Notes under the pieces: model-generated
Told to the model about the DNA's origin: nothing
What the model saw: the letters and a program-made list of their open reading frames with translations, nothing else
Database searches by the model: none
NCBI GenBank assembly: GCA_024103355.1
Contig: JAGFIU010000016.1
Location: 36,291 to 100,290, forward strand
Source: Bacteroidota bacterium
GTDB taxonomy: Bacteria > Bacteroidota > Bacteroidia > NS11-12g > UBA955
DNA length: 64,000 nt
Direction of reading: 5' to 3'
Shown: positions 38,035-46,649 of the stretch, one piece after another
How positions within the stretch are numbered: position 1 is the stretch's first letter
Layout of the letters: the number at the start of each line of letters is the position of its first letter
Translations under genes and position numbers: made by a program

Positions 38035-38649
38035 TTACTCTAAATTAAATTCTCCACTTGCTTTTTTTATCACCCAATTGCTGAAATCTTCGTCAGCAAT
38101 AAGGCCGTACCCTGTGAGTATTTCTGTGGGGGTAGTTATTTTTACAAACTTGTCTGAGTATATTTTTTTTGTTTTCTGATCCCAAATGAGTTCTTCTGTG
38201 TTAAGCCTCTCATTTTGGACATTAACTACATCAACATTTTTTCTAAGTATGATTTTTTGCTCTTTTTCGTAGCTTATTCCATACTCGGATGAAACAGAAC
38301 TCTCAATTTGTTTGTCTCCGTTATAAAAATCGGTGTGTAGCCCTTCGGGCATTTCTGTATAGGGATTGTCATTTCCTCTTTTGGAAACTGCTTTGGGTGA
38401 GGTTAATACCGCTTTGAGAAACCCGGAATCTGTATAAAGAATTTTGATGTCTTCTGCGGTTTCGGTGGTGAGGATTTCTTGCAGTTTATCCATCTCACTG
38501 CTAATTTCTTTCTTGTCCTCTGTGCATGATATAAGAAAGATACAAATCAAAAAGACAAAAACCCGTGAGAAAGTGTTGTCAAACGGGTTTTTGTCGAGAA
38601 GGGTATTGTGATTAATTTTATTCAAAGAATCTAACGGTGGTTGAGGCAT
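38035..38649 (-). CDS. lptC: LPS export protein LptC, lipoprotein form
   Basis: 204 residues. A hydrophobic signal ends in a lipobox (FLICIFLISC), then a 165-residue OstA/LptC-like beta region (YTDSGFLKAVLTSPKA, LNTEELIWDQKTKKIYSDKFV, T-P-T-E-I-L-T-G-Y-G-L). LptC takes LPS from LptB2FG and passes it along the periplasmic bridge to LptA. The ATG at 38649 overlaps the TPR gene by 32 nt; a TTG at 38625 is an alternative. A perfect 13-bp inverted repeat lies within codons 19-32, see the separate entry. Operon with the TPR, OMP, coaX and birA genes upstream. Confidence 0.85.
   Translation of the reverse strand: MPQPPLDSLNKINHNTLLDKNPFDNTFSRVFVFLICIFLISCTEDKKEISSEMDKLQEILTTETAEDIKILYTDSGFLKAVLTSPKAVSKRGNDNPYTEMPEGLHTDFYNGDKQIESSVSSEYGISYEKEQKIILRKNVDVVNVQNERLNTEELIWDQKTKKIYSDKFVKITTPTEILTGYGLIADEDFSNWVIKKASGEFNLE
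38554..38595 (-). terminator. Terminator-like hairpin inside the 5' coding part of lptC
   Basis: GACAAAAACCCGT (38554-38566) and ACGGGTTTTTGTC (38583-38595) form a perfect 13-bp stem with a 16-nt loop. On the minus strand a T-rich stretch follows. It lies 22 nt after the TPR stop codon but within lptC codons, so it could attenuate lptC transcription or mark a processing site. Confidence 0.6.
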
Positions 38650-40051
38650 TCATACAATTGATATTGTATGTTTGTCCTTCTGTAATTCCCTTAAAAAAAG
38701 CTGTTTCCTTGTTGGGAGCATGTTTTTTGTAAGTATTAATGCGATTTTGAGCTTCATCTCTAATTGAAGGGTCAATAGTAATTGCTCTCTGAAGCATATC
38801 TATAGCAACCCAAGCAGCTGCCTTTTTATCAAATGGGTCATCACAATTAGATACTCCAATGCTGTATTTTGCCATAGCTTCAATTATCAGTGCAAAACCA
38901 TTTGAGGAATTGAGTGATAGAGCCTTATTTGCATAGCTTATCGCTTGTGATGGGCTATTTATCTTGAGGTAGTTAGAAGCGATTCGAATGTAAATAGTTT
39001 CTTTTTGTTTGGGATCTTCATAATAATCAGCAGCTTTGTCATAATATTGGTTGGCTAACTTGATTTCGTTGTTATTTTCGTAGTACTTTGCGAGTTCTTC
39101 TGCTATTTGAGCATCCGGACGTTTCTCAAAAAGTGATTTTAAGACAGCAATATAGTTGGGATTGGTATAGGCTTGAGCGCTTCTATATAATTTAACCATT
39201 TTTTCTTGTAAGGCAGTGTCGTTAGGGTTTGCTTTTAGTCTTGGTAAAAAAATCTGGTCGATATCTTCACCTTTTACTATTCCTCTTAGACTGTTTTCAA
39301 TCCCATCCTGAGTTTGTTTCCAATATGTCACATAGGGCCCGTTGGCTTTAACATTGAAGTCCATAATATTGCCAATCTTGTCATAAGCATTGAGAATATC
39401 TTCTTTGCTCGCTTTTTTGTTTCTGAATGCATTAAATACTGCCGCCATATAGGTAGAAGGGACAATGTATTCCAGCTTATTTTGTTCGATTTGGATTGCT
39501 CTCTCACAGAGTTCAATTACTTTCTGAAATTCTGCAGGACGATAAAGATTAGTGTAATAGGCCAATCTGCCTTTCACTGCACCTTCATTTCCATGGTATT
39601 TGATTCGCTGAGGAAATACCCAAAGAAATGAATCTAATAGAATTTCTCGTTTGTTTTTTAGGGTAGAATCAGCAAGAAATACCGGGAAAAAAGTTTCGGC
39701 ATCAACATAAGGACCTAATCTTGCGCAAGGTGCTTTCTCCATGATTTTTTGCCACATTGGATATACATTGCTATATTGCTTGTATTTGAAGCCTTCTTGG
39801 TAAAGAGAGAATGTTCGCAACATATCCAAGGAATCTTCCGGATTTTCTCCAAAAGGATGTAAACATTCAATGGGGCGGTTGGTGTTGGGAGGAGGGTTCT
39901 CTTGTATTTGATTGTTGGTTTTTTGGGTATCAGGAGTGGATGTATTCCCGGATATCGGAATAACTTTGCTCCCGGCACATGCCCATAATGGTAATAATGT
40001 TAAAAATAATAATTTGTTCATTGCAAGTAATTTGGAACGTATCTTTTTCAT
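38618..40051 (-). CDS. Tetratricopeptide-repeat (TPR) exported protein
   Basis: 477 residues. The start at 40051 lies 4 nt after the OMP stop; a second ATG at 40021 would give a shorter signal peptide (MNKLLFLTLLPLWACAG), possibly a lipoprotein. After a Pro/Thr/Asn-rich linker (about 30-60), helical TPR-type repeats continue to the end; the clearest is in 310-395 (A-K-Y-Y-E-N-N-N-E-I-K-L-A-N-Q-Y-Y-D-K-A-A, then YLKINSPSQAISYANKALSL). It probably scaffolds envelope proteins in the periplasm. Conserved neighbour of lptC in this phylum; specific role unknown. Confidence 0.8.
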   Translation of the reverse strand: MKKIRSKLLAMNKLLFLTLLPLWACAGSKVIPISGNTSTPDTQKTNNQIQENPPPNTNRPIECLHPFGENPEDSLDMLRTFSLYQEGFKYKQYSNVYPMWQKIMEKAPCARLGPYVDAETFFPVFLADSTLKNKREILLDSFLWVFPQRIKYHGNEGAVKGRLAYYTNLYRPAEFQKVIELCERAIQIEQNKLEYIVPSTYMAAVFNAFRNKKASKEDILNAYDKIGNIMDFNVKANGPYVTYWKQTQDGIENSLRGIVKGEDIDQIFLPRLKANPNDTALQEKMVKLYRSAQAYTNPNYIAVLKSLFEKRPDAQIAEELAKYYENNNEIKLANQYYDKAADYYEDPKQKETIYIRIASNYLKINSPSQAISYANKALSLNSSNGFALIIEAMAKYSIGVSNCDDPFDKKAAAWVAIDMLQRAITIDPSIRDEAQNRINTYKKHAPNKETAFFKGITEGQTYNINCMNASTTVRFFE

Positions 40052-40055
40052 TTTT

Positions 40056-41456
40056 TTATCTGTATTTTCTTTTAATAAACCATAAATCTGTGAGTGACAT
40101 CCCGATTGAAAGTCTATATAAATCCTCTCTGATTCTTCCTTCAGTCACTTCGCCTCTTTTTATATATTCTCCTGATAGATAAAGCATTGATTTGTATTTC
40201 TCTCGTTTGCCGTCTGCTGTGTATATATCTCTGATAATAGGTAACCCTATTCCAAAAGATATGCCAGTTTCTTTAATTGGTTTTATATTACCGAGTGCGT
40301 CATAATATACTGCGTTAAGATTAGCAGTGTTGAAACCAAAATAAATTTCAGGATTGTGCATGCTCCTTGTTGGTGTTGATTCCGGATTAATTGTAATTCC
40401 AAAACTTAACCTGTTAAAGTTGCTAAAATCGCTATTCCATCCATGGTCTATTACATCAGTCCAGTTTTGAACGGCATATTCGCCTCCAATACTAAACTTT
40501 CCTTTATATTCTAGGGATATTCCAGCGGTCAGATACGATGGTGCTTTTACACTTCCACTTTTTTCGTCAGTATTCATAATTGTATCCTGCAGCGCGAGTA
40601 TTCCTTGTGAGGTGTAGTCAAAACTTCTAACCGTTCTTGATTGTTTTGTATTTAATTTTTGAGAAAGCATATAGCTGAATCCTGAACTTATGGAAATCTT
40701 TTTGTTGATAGGGATTTTAATGCCTAAACCAAAATTATGACTAATACCATTATACTGAATAAAGTTTAAATCTTGAAGAGTAATAATATCTTGTGTGTCA
40801 GGGAATGTGACGAGTCTTGTTTTGAGACTCTGTCCCCAAATCAGTGATAATGAGTAACCAAAACTGATATTTTGCCCAATTTTAATTCCGTTGTTAAACC
40901 CTATAGATGTTAGCCCTCCGGAGGCGGTATTTGAGAAAATTGTATTTGCAAAGTTAGTATCAATTCTTTGTTGAAAATCGCCACCTAAACTGCTGTATGG
41001 CCTAAAAGATACACCTGATGCCCAACTAAAGATATTGCTTGGGCTGATAATTTTTTTTATACTATTGTCTTTATTGAAAATAGTATCTGTCTTGTGTCTG
41101 TCTTTTATACTAATAACCCTAAAACCAAGTCCGAAATAATTAATATTGCCATTGTTAAAGTCTCTATAGCTACTTTGTGTACTCAATGTACCTCTTTCAC
41201 CTTGGATTCCAAAATCAATAATTGTTTTATCAATAAACCCAATACTTGCAGGATTGGAATAATTATAGTGATTGTTAGAAAATTCAGAAGAAACTAAGCC
41301 CCCCAATGCTCTATTTCTTACTAGGTTTCCATGATTCATTTCACCTAAACCTGAATATGAATAGGGTGAATTGGTATTGTTTTGTGCTGATGACAATGCA
41401 GGAATCCCTGCTATAAACAGCAATAGAACAATGATTGGGTTCTTATATGATACCAT
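40056..41456 (-). CDS. Outer-membrane beta-barrel protein (FadL-like)
   Basis: 466 residues with a signal peptide (1-24, ALSSAQ). The mature start N-S-P-Y-S-Y-S-G-L-G-E and R-N-R-A-L-G-G, then S-N-P-A-S, are typical of FadL/PorV-like barrels that begin with a plug at the N terminus. Many Gly/aromatic strands follow (FSWASGVSFRPYSSLGGDF, F-G-L-G-I-K-I-P). It may move hydrophobic molecules or support envelope assembly. The start overlaps coaX by 14 nt; the TPR gene follows after 4 nt. Confidence 0.78.
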   Translation of the reverse strand: MVSYKNPIIVLLLFIAGIPALSSAQNNTNSPYSYSGLGEMNHGNLVRNRALGGLVSSEFSNNHYNYSNPASIGFIDKTIIDFGIQGERGTLSTQSSYRDFNNGNINYFGLGFRVISIKDRHKTDTIFNKDNSIKKIISPSNIFSWASGVSFRPYSSLGGDFQQRIDTNFANTIFSNTASGGLTSIGFNNGIKIGQNISFGYSLSLIWGQSLKTRLVTFPDTQDIITLQDLNFIQYNGISHNFGLGIKIPINKKISISSGFSYMLSQKLNTKQSRTVRSFDYTSQGILALQDTIMNTDEKSGSVKAPSYLTAGISLEYKGKFSIGGEYAVQNWTDVIDHGWNSDFSNFNRLSFGITINPESTPTRSMHNPEIYFGFNTANLNAVYYDALGNIKPIKETGISFGIGLPIIRDIYTADGKREKYKSMLYLSGEYIKRGEVTEGRIREDLYRLSIGMSLTDLWFIKRKYR

Positions 41457-42159
41457 TAATTTTAGCTATGTTAAATAATCCGTAAAGGTTTAAAAGAGGC
41501 GCTGCGAATATCTTTGTTTTTAACTTCTTCTCAAAATAAACTGCATCTCCTCCTGTTAAAAAAATATTGAGTTTGTTTGATTGTTTTGAAAAGTGGTTGA
41601 TATAAAATTCCAACTCAGCCAAGATACCATTTTGAACACCATTGGAAATTGCCGTTTGTGTATCTACCCCAATTAATGAGGTTTTAAGTGTTGGAGATAG
41701 CAATGGCAATTTTGCAGTATATTGGTTTAATGACTTGTATCTTAACGACAGTCCCGGTGAGATATTTCCACCTGAATAAATTTTGTTCTCATCTACAAAA
41801 TCAATCGTTAGGCAAGTCCCCATATTAAAGACCAAACAACTGTCTGAGGAATTGAGATACAGCGCACCCGCTAAGCCGCATAACCGGTCTGTTCCCAATG
41901 TATGCGGGGTTTGATAAGAGATTTTAAATGGTAGTTTTGTTTGAGAGTTTACAAACGTAATCTTGTCATTCTTAGTAAGTTTATCCGTAATTCCGCTAAC
42001 ATCTGAAATGATAATTTCTCCTTGCGTTCTTAGAGATTCAATAATACTGATAGATTCTGAATTTGGAATTGTTTTGTGTTCAATCAGTTCTCCCTTTGCA
42101 CTGAATTTGGCAAACTTTAAGTTTTGGTTGCCAATATCAATACAAATTAAGGCAGCCAT
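41443..42159 (-). CDS. coaX: Type III pantothenate kinase CoaX
   Basis: 238 residues. Phosphorylates pantothenate, the first step of coenzyme A synthesis. Family marks: D-I-G-N-Q-N-L-K at the start (phosphate 1 motif), L-G-T-D-R-L-C-G with the catalytic Asp, and N-M-G-T-C-L-T-I-D-F-V plus G-G-N-I-S-P-G-L. CoaX lacks the feedback control and biotin-like P-loop of CoaA. It overlaps birA by 13 nt upstream and the OMP gene by 14 nt downstream. Confidence 0.94.
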   Translation of the reverse strand: MAALICIDIGNQNLKFAKFSAKGELIEHKTIPNSESISIIESLRTQGEIIISDVSGITDKLTKNDKITFVNSQTKLPFKISYQTPHTLGTDRLCGLAGALYLNSSDSCLVFNMGTCLTIDFVDENKIYSGGNISPGLSLRYKSLNQYTAKLPLLSPTLKTSLIGVDTQTAISNGVQNGILAELEFYINHFSKQSNKLNIFLTGGDAVYFEKKLKTKIFAAPLLNLYGLFNIAKINGII

Positions 42160-42926
42160 TGATAACTCTCGCGGGTAAGTTTTTTGAAAATGCCGTTATG
42201 CTTTACAAGCAGACGGTGATCGGAACAAAATTTATCAGGAGATGCAAGTATTCGTTTATTGGTGTCTCTTTCAACAAATTCTTGCGGAGTATTTCTATTC
42301 CATAAAAATTGACTTATCTTTTCTTCCAAGAAATTGAGTGAAGTAAAAGCTGTCTTTTCAGTAACTTCCCTAAGCGTTTTTAAAAATTCTTCAGTTACGT
42401 GTTGTAAATCAAACTCCTTCCCTGCATAGTCACGCATGCTAATTGCGGAATAATTGCTATTCACATCTTTGAAATTTTGATTAACATTAAGTCCTATTCC
42501 GCCTATCACTGTATTGATTTTCTCGCCAGCGATTGTTGTTTCAGATAAAACACCGGCAATTTTTTTATCTTCAAGATAAATGTCATTAGGCCATTTTAAC
42601 ATAGCAGGCATGCTGAAAACGCTTCGGAGAGTGCATATCACACTATATGTCATGATATAGTTGATTCTGAAAAGTGCTTCCGATAAACTGAAATTTGGTT
42701 TTAAGATTGCTGTGAGTAGGAGGTTCTTGCCGGCTTCTGACTCCCAATGGTTCCCCATTTGTCCTTTCCCTTCAGTCTGATAATTTGCTATGATTGCTGC
42801 AGGCATGTATGCAATTATCTCATCTAGGATAGATTTTGCATAATCATTTGTTGAAGCTACTGTGTCAAAATATTTACACCTAAAACCAGCAATTAACTCT
42901 TCCTTGTATAAATTTGTCCCTTCCAA
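42147..42926 (-). CDS. birA: Biotin-[acetyl-CoA-carboxylase] ligase
   Basis: 259 residues from a TTG start at 42926; the next Met is at residue 41, which would cut the conserved D-T-V-A-S-T-N-D-Y-A. Other marks: Q-T-E-G-K-G-Q-M-G-N-H-W (biotinyl-AMP loop), LKWPNDIYLEDKKIAGVL, and I-G-I-G-L-N-V-N. It attaches biotin to acetyl-CoA carboxylase. No N-terminal helix-turn-helix domain is present, so it is the monofunctional form with no repressor role. Divergent from rsfS with a 40-bp gap. Confidence 0.93.
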   Translation of the reverse strand: MEGTNLYKEELIAGFRCKYFDTVASTNDYAKSILDEIIAYMPAAIIANYQTEGKGQMGNHWESEAGKNLLLTAILKPNFSLSEALFRINYIMTYSVICTLRSVFSMPAMLKWPNDIYLEDKKIAGVLSETTIAGEKINTVIGGIGLNVNQNFKDVNSNYSAISMRDYAGKEFDLQHVTEEFLKTLREVTEKTAFTSLNFLEEKISQFLWNRNTPQEFVERDTNKRILASPDKFCSDHRLLVKHNGIFKKLTRESYQWLP

Positions 42927-42948
42927 AATTGATTAAAATTTATGGGGG

Positions 42949-42956
42949 CAAAATTA
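42949..42956 (-). promoter_or_regulatory. TAnnTTTG box of birA operon
   Basis: TAATTTTG followed by CCCCC on the minus strand, 22 nt before the TTG start of birA, and within 11 nt of the rsfS start on the other strand. Confidence 0.45.
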
Positions 42957-42966
42957 ATATCTTTAT

Positions 42967-43341
42967 ATGAAAAAAACGAAATCTGATGAAACTGACCTTT
43001 TGGTCATGAGTATTGTTGCCGGAATGCAGGAAAAGAAAGCGAAAAGTATTAAAGTATTGGATCTAAGAAAGATTAAATCAGGTTTCACAGATTGCTTTGT
43101 TATTTGTCACGGAACCTCTGACAGACATGTTGAGTCAATTGTGGATAGTGTTGAGGAAACTGTGAGAAAAAAAAGAAAAGAAAAACCTTGGAATGTTGAA
43201 GGTTCTGAAAGAAATGAATGGGTTTTAATTGACTATATCAATGTAATTGCACATGTCTTTGTAGAAGAAAAAAGAAATTTCTATGCTATTGAAGAGTTGT
43301 GGGGTGATGCTGAAATTACTGAGTTTGATGATGTACTTTAA
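42967..43341 (+). CDS. rsfS: Ribosomal silencing factor RsfS
   Basis: 124 residues. Binds the 50S protein L14 (uL14) and blocks subunit joining when nutrients are short. Marks: D-L-R-K-I-K-S-G-F-T-D-C-F-V-I-C, G-T-S-D-R-H-V-E-S-I, W-N-V-E-G, W-V-L-I-D-Y. Divergent from birA, a layout common in Bacteroidota, but the ftsH gene that often follows is missing; instead the 3' end overlaps convergent yicC by 4 nt. Confidence 0.93.
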   Translation: MKKTKSDETDLLVMSIVAGMQEKKAKSIKVLDLRKIKSGFTDCFVICHGTSDRHVESIVDSVEETVRKKRKEKPWNVEGSERNEWVLIDYINVIAHVFVEEKRNFYAIEELWGDAEITEFDDVL

Positions 43342-44222
43342 AGTGCATTGAGAACTTGTTCCTTGATTTTTTCTAAGGTATCTTTCATTTCTACTACATA
43401 TTTCTGCATGGAAAAATAATTTGATTTTGAGCCTAATGTGTTTATTTCTCTGCCCATTTCTTGGCTGATAAATCCTAATTTTTTGCCGCTTCCTTCACCC
43501 TCTATCGTCTCAATAAAATACCGGATATGATTGTCTAATCTACTGATTTCCTCTCCAATATCCAGTTTTTCCAAATAGTAAAGCAATTCGTATTCAAATC
43601 TTGCCGGATCAGCTTTTACTTTTTCATTGAGTTCTTCAATTGACTTTTGAAGTTTGGATTGGATATTGGCTTTCCTGTCCGCATCAATATTGATAATAGA
43701 CTGTAGATGTTTTTTTATAATAAGCGCGTTCTCTTTTAGGTTTTGTGCAAGTGCAAACCCTTCCTGTAATCTAAATGTATCGAACTGAGAAAAAGCCCTT
43801 TCCATAACACTTTTCACCAATAACCAATCTTCTTCACCGGTCTTCAAATCTTCTATTTTTACTACTTCGGGCAATTGCATCAGATACTCAAATATATCAG
43901 GATTTGTAATCTTCAAATCTTGTGTCAAATCATCAATCTGAGCTTTATAACTTTTGGCTATGCTGTGATTTATATTCAATTGACTTGAAATCAAGGCGGG
44001 ATTTAAAAACTCTGCCGAAATATTTATCTGAACACTTCCCCTCACTATTTTATCTAAAGCCCATTGTCTTATTTCGGTTTCTTTGTCTCTGAAAACCTTG
44101 GATGTTCGCAAGTTACACTCAAAAAACTTTCCGTTGAGTGAACGTATCTCAACTTTGACTGAAATATTATTGTTTGAATCTTCGGCTATACCAAAGCCGG
44201 TCATTGAACGCAAGTTTGACAT
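43338..44222 (-). CDS. yicC: YicC family endoribonuclease-like protein
   Basis: 294 residues, normal length. Start MSNLRSMTGFGIAED and the late R-L-D-N-H-I-R-Y-F, K-L-G-F-I-S-Q-E-M-G-R-E-I-N-T-L-G-S-K-S are diagnostic. YicC/RloC relatives in enterics trim small RNAs. The middle third is coiled-coil. A near-consensus box (TTTCTTTG) lies just before the ATG. Gene is monocistronic, ends overlapping rsfS. Confidence 0.9.
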   Translation of the reverse strand: MSNLRSMTGFGIAEDSNNNISVKVEIRSLNGKFFECNLRTSKVFRDKETEIRQWALDKIVRGSVQINISAEFLNPALISSQLNINHSIAKSYKAQIDDLTQDLKITNPDIFEYLMQLPEVVKIEDLKTGEEDWLLVKSVMERAFSQFDTFRLQEGFALAQNLKENALIIKKHLQSIINIDADRKANIQSKLQKSIEELNEKVKADPARFEYELLYYLEKLDIGEEISRLDNHIRYFIETIEGEGSGKKLGFISQEMGREINTLGSKSNYFSMQKYVVEMKDTLEKIKEQVLNAL

Positions 44223-44398
44223 GGTTGCAAAGAAAATCGAAAAATATAAACACTCCTAAAGATTATGAATAAGAAACCGTTGCCAAATTATCAAATACCA
44301 TATCAATGGACTTAAGCCCGGATGCCTTGAATTACGAATAATTTTATGCTTGCAAAGTGTTTCAATGAAAATGCACAAGACAGACTATGAATTTTAAT

Positions 44399-44406
44399 TA
44401 AGTTTG
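44399..44406 (+). promoter_or_regulatory. TAnnTTTG box of the epimerase gene
   Basis: TAAGTTTG, 5 nt before the ATG at 44412. Confidence 0.45.
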
Positions 44407-44411
44407 CACGG

Positions 44412-45386
44412 ATGAAAATTGCGATTACGGGAGTTGCAGGTTTTGTGGGTTCAAACCTTGCCAAAAAATTATTGTCGGAAGGACATCAGGTTTATGGAAT
44501 TGATAATTTCTCGTTTGGAAATAAAGGAAATATTGCTCCTTTTATAAATAATAAAAATTTCTCTTTTTATGAAAGAGATGCAAGATTATACGATTCTTTT
44601 AAAGACATAAAAGCGGATGTTTGGGTGCATTTGGCTTCTCAAAAAATACCGAGATACAGTAGCTCATTTTATACTTTGAATGACAATAATCAGATGACTG
44701 ATAATCTGATAAAAAAATGTTTGGAGGATAAATCAAAACTTGTCTTTGCTTCCACAAGCGATGTGTATGGAAAAAATACAGAATTGCCTTTTAATGAAGA
44801 ATCAAATCTGGTGATGGGACCAACCAATGTTAAACGTTGGGCATATTCGGTTTCCAAAATGTTTAGTGAGCATAAGATTATTGCAAATCACGATGAACTC
44901 GGATTGGATTATACCATTATGAGATTTTTCGGCTCTTACGGACCCAATCAAAATACAACTTGGTGGGGTGGACCTCAGGCTGTTTTTATACAGAATATAT
45001 TGGAAGGTAAAACCATAGAAATTCATGGAAATGGCTTGCAAACAAGAACTTTTACTTTTATTGAAGACACTGTGCAGGGAATAGAGAAATGTATTTTTCA
45101 CCCCGATTCGCTCAATGATGTTTTTAATATTGCCAATGAACCTAATGAAGAAATTACAATCAAGGAGCTTGGTCTTTTGATTTGGGAATTGATGAAAGGA
45201 AACAGAAATAATCCCGATATGAAGCTGATACCCTATGAAACCTTTGGTAAATATGAAGATGTGATGCGCAGAGTTCCGGATATTACCAAGATTAAAACCA
45301 AATTAGGTTTTGAACCAAAATGGAAAATGGCGGACGGACTTCGCAAAACCATAGAATGGCAGACTGAATTGTATAAAAAATCATGA
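44412..45386 (+). CDS. NAD-dependent epimerase/dehydratase (extended SDR)
   Basis: 324 residues. NAD-binding G-V-A-G-F-V-G-S-N-L near the start, substrate region ASTSDVYGKN and the catalytic Y-x-x-x-K in A-Y-S-V-S-K. It acts on nucleotide sugars (UDP- or GDP-linked, type not readable). The stop overlaps the next glycosyltransferase by 4 nt, suggesting that both act on one glycan. Confidence 0.88.
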   Translation: MKIAITGVAGFVGSNLAKKLLSEGHQVYGIDNFSFGNKGNIAPFINNKNFSFYERDARLYDSFKDIKADVWVHLASQKIPRYSSSFYTLNDNNQMTDNLIKKCLEDKSKLVFASTSDVYGKNTELPFNEESNLVMGPTNVKRWAYSVSKMFSEHKIIANHDELGLDYTIMRFFGSYGPNQNTTWWGGPQAVFIQNILEGKTIEIHGNGLQTRTFTFIEDTVQGIEKCIFHPDSLNDVFNIANEPNEEITIKELGLLIWELMKGNRNNPDMKLIPYETFGKYEDVMRRVPDITKIKTKLGFEPKWKMADGLRKTIEWQTELYKKS

Positions 45387-46105
45387 TTTATACTCTGATA
45401 CCTGTTTATAATGAGCTTGAAAATCTTCCTGAATTAGCCAAAACGCTTTTTGGTGCGTTGGCAAACAAGGATGTAACTTTTGTTTTTGTTGATGACGGTT
45501 CGAGCGATGGAACTCCCGATAAAATCAAAGAACTTTGGCAGGGCAAAAATGTGCACGTACTACAAAATCCGGGTAATCAAGGACCGGGATATTCATTTAA
45601 TTCAGGATTTAATTTCATCCTTGATGAACTGAAAGCAAAACCGCAAGATATGGTTATTACTTTTGAAGGTGATAATACTTCGGATATAACCATACTTCCT
45701 ATCATGGTTGATTTATACAATCATGGTTTTAACCTGATATTAGCCTCACCTTACGCACAGGGAGGGGGTTTTGATGAAACAAATTTTGTGAGAAAACTAA
45801 CTTCATTTACTGCAAACCTGCTGTTGAGACTTTGGTTTGATGTAAAAGTACTCACTTTGAGTTCGTTTTATAGAATATATTCTGTGCAACTGCTCACTGA
45901 TATCAGAAATAAATATGGTGTTTTGATTAAAGAAAAAGGATTTATCAGCAAGGTTGAAATCCTTGTCAAGGCCATTCGTATCAAAGCCAAAATCATAGAA
46001 GTACCTATGACTCTTCATTCCAAAAAGCGTAAAGGAAAATCAAAAATGAAAGTGATGAAAACGATGATGAGTTATTTGAGATTTTTCTTGAAACCGGGGC
46101 TATGA
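45383..46105 (+). CDS. Family 2 glycosyltransferase (DPM1-like)
   Basis: 240 residues. GT-A fold with I-P-V-Y-N-E, the D-D-G-S-S-D-G-T nucleotide loop, G-N-Q-G-P-G-Y, and F-E-G-D-N-T-S-D where the DxD-type metal site lies. The C-terminal part carries K-x-x-F-I-S-K-V-E-I-L-V-K-A and a basic tail, like polyprenyl-phosphate sugar transferases, but no transmembrane helices of a GtrB type are present. Coupled to the epimerase (4-nt overlap). Confidence 0.85.
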   Translation: MIYTLIPVYNELENLPELAKTLFGALANKDVTFVFVDDGSSDGTPDKIKELWQGKNVHVLQNPGNQGPGYSFNSGFNFILDELKAKPQDMVITFEGDNTSDITILPIMVDLYNHGFNLILASPYAQGGGFDETNFVRKLTSFTANLLLRLWFDVKVLTLSSFYRIYSVQLLTDIRNKYGVLIKEKGFISKVEILVKAIRIKAKIIEVPMTLHSKKRKGKSKMKVMKTMMSYLRFFLKPGL

Positions 46106-46128
46106 TAGGTTTTCTTATTTCTTGATGG

Positions 46129-46622
46129 TTATCGCCTCGTCTTTGTGATATTTTTTCCTTTAAAAACAAATTCAACCTTATCTACCAATATGTTAGGGTC
46201 ATCCCTGTGACATCCCTTTACACTCTTATCTTTAGATTTTAGTACTATGATATTTCGGAGTGTGTCACTTCCGCCATACCATAAAAGTATTAAATCAGAA
46301 TTGTTAAGAAAACTTTCATAATAACCATATTTTTTTCTGAACTCGAAAAAGGTTTGTCTGTTAAATATCTTTTGAAACCTTCTTTTATAGGCAAAGTTAT
46401 ATTAGCAATAAAATTACTATCCCTGATATCCTGATTCGCCCTATCAATACGGATAACCATAATGTTGTTGATTTCATTTTCATTAAAGCCTTCAAAATTT
46501 ATTGGAATCATCAATTGTTCACCTACCCTTAAATCCATCGTACATCTCTTGCATGATTGAGCAAACAGAATAACGATACTTGCCATTACAAAAACAAGAA
46601 AGTATTTTAAATGTTTTTTCAT
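46129..46622 (-). pseudogene. Small lipoprotein gene with a frameshift in an A7 run
   Basis: The frame from the ATG at 46622 gives a lipoprotein signal (MKKHLKYFLVFVMASIVILF then AQSC) and stops at 46290. Around 46330-46336 a run of seven A (minus strand) precedes a second frame that stays open for 66 codons to a stop at 46129, encoding Y-G-Y-Y-E-S-F-L-N-N-S-D-L and L-W-Y-G-G-S-D-T-L-R. One extra A would join them into about 164 residues. The split could be a real mutation, a sequencing or assembly error, or slippage. No family recognised. Promoter box at 46642-46649. Confidence 0.65.
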
Positions 46623-46641
46623 AGCCTTTGGAATTATAGCT

Positions 46642-46649
46642 CAAAGATA
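46642..46649 (-). promoter_or_regulatory. TAnnTTTG box of the frameshifted lipoprotein gene
   Basis: TATCTTTG on the minus strand, 19 nt before the ATG at 46622. The box is intact. Confidence 0.4.

Noticed and set aside
39314..39978. Open frames (105 codons plus, 87 codons minus) within the TPR gene
   Set aside because: Both lie inside the TPR protein, which has clear repeats; the alternates have no signal, motif or promoter.
44223..44411. Possible tRNA or small gene in the yicC-epimerase gap
   Set aside because: No cloverleaf, no T-loop sequence and only an 11-codon reading frame; the gap holds the epimerase promoter box.
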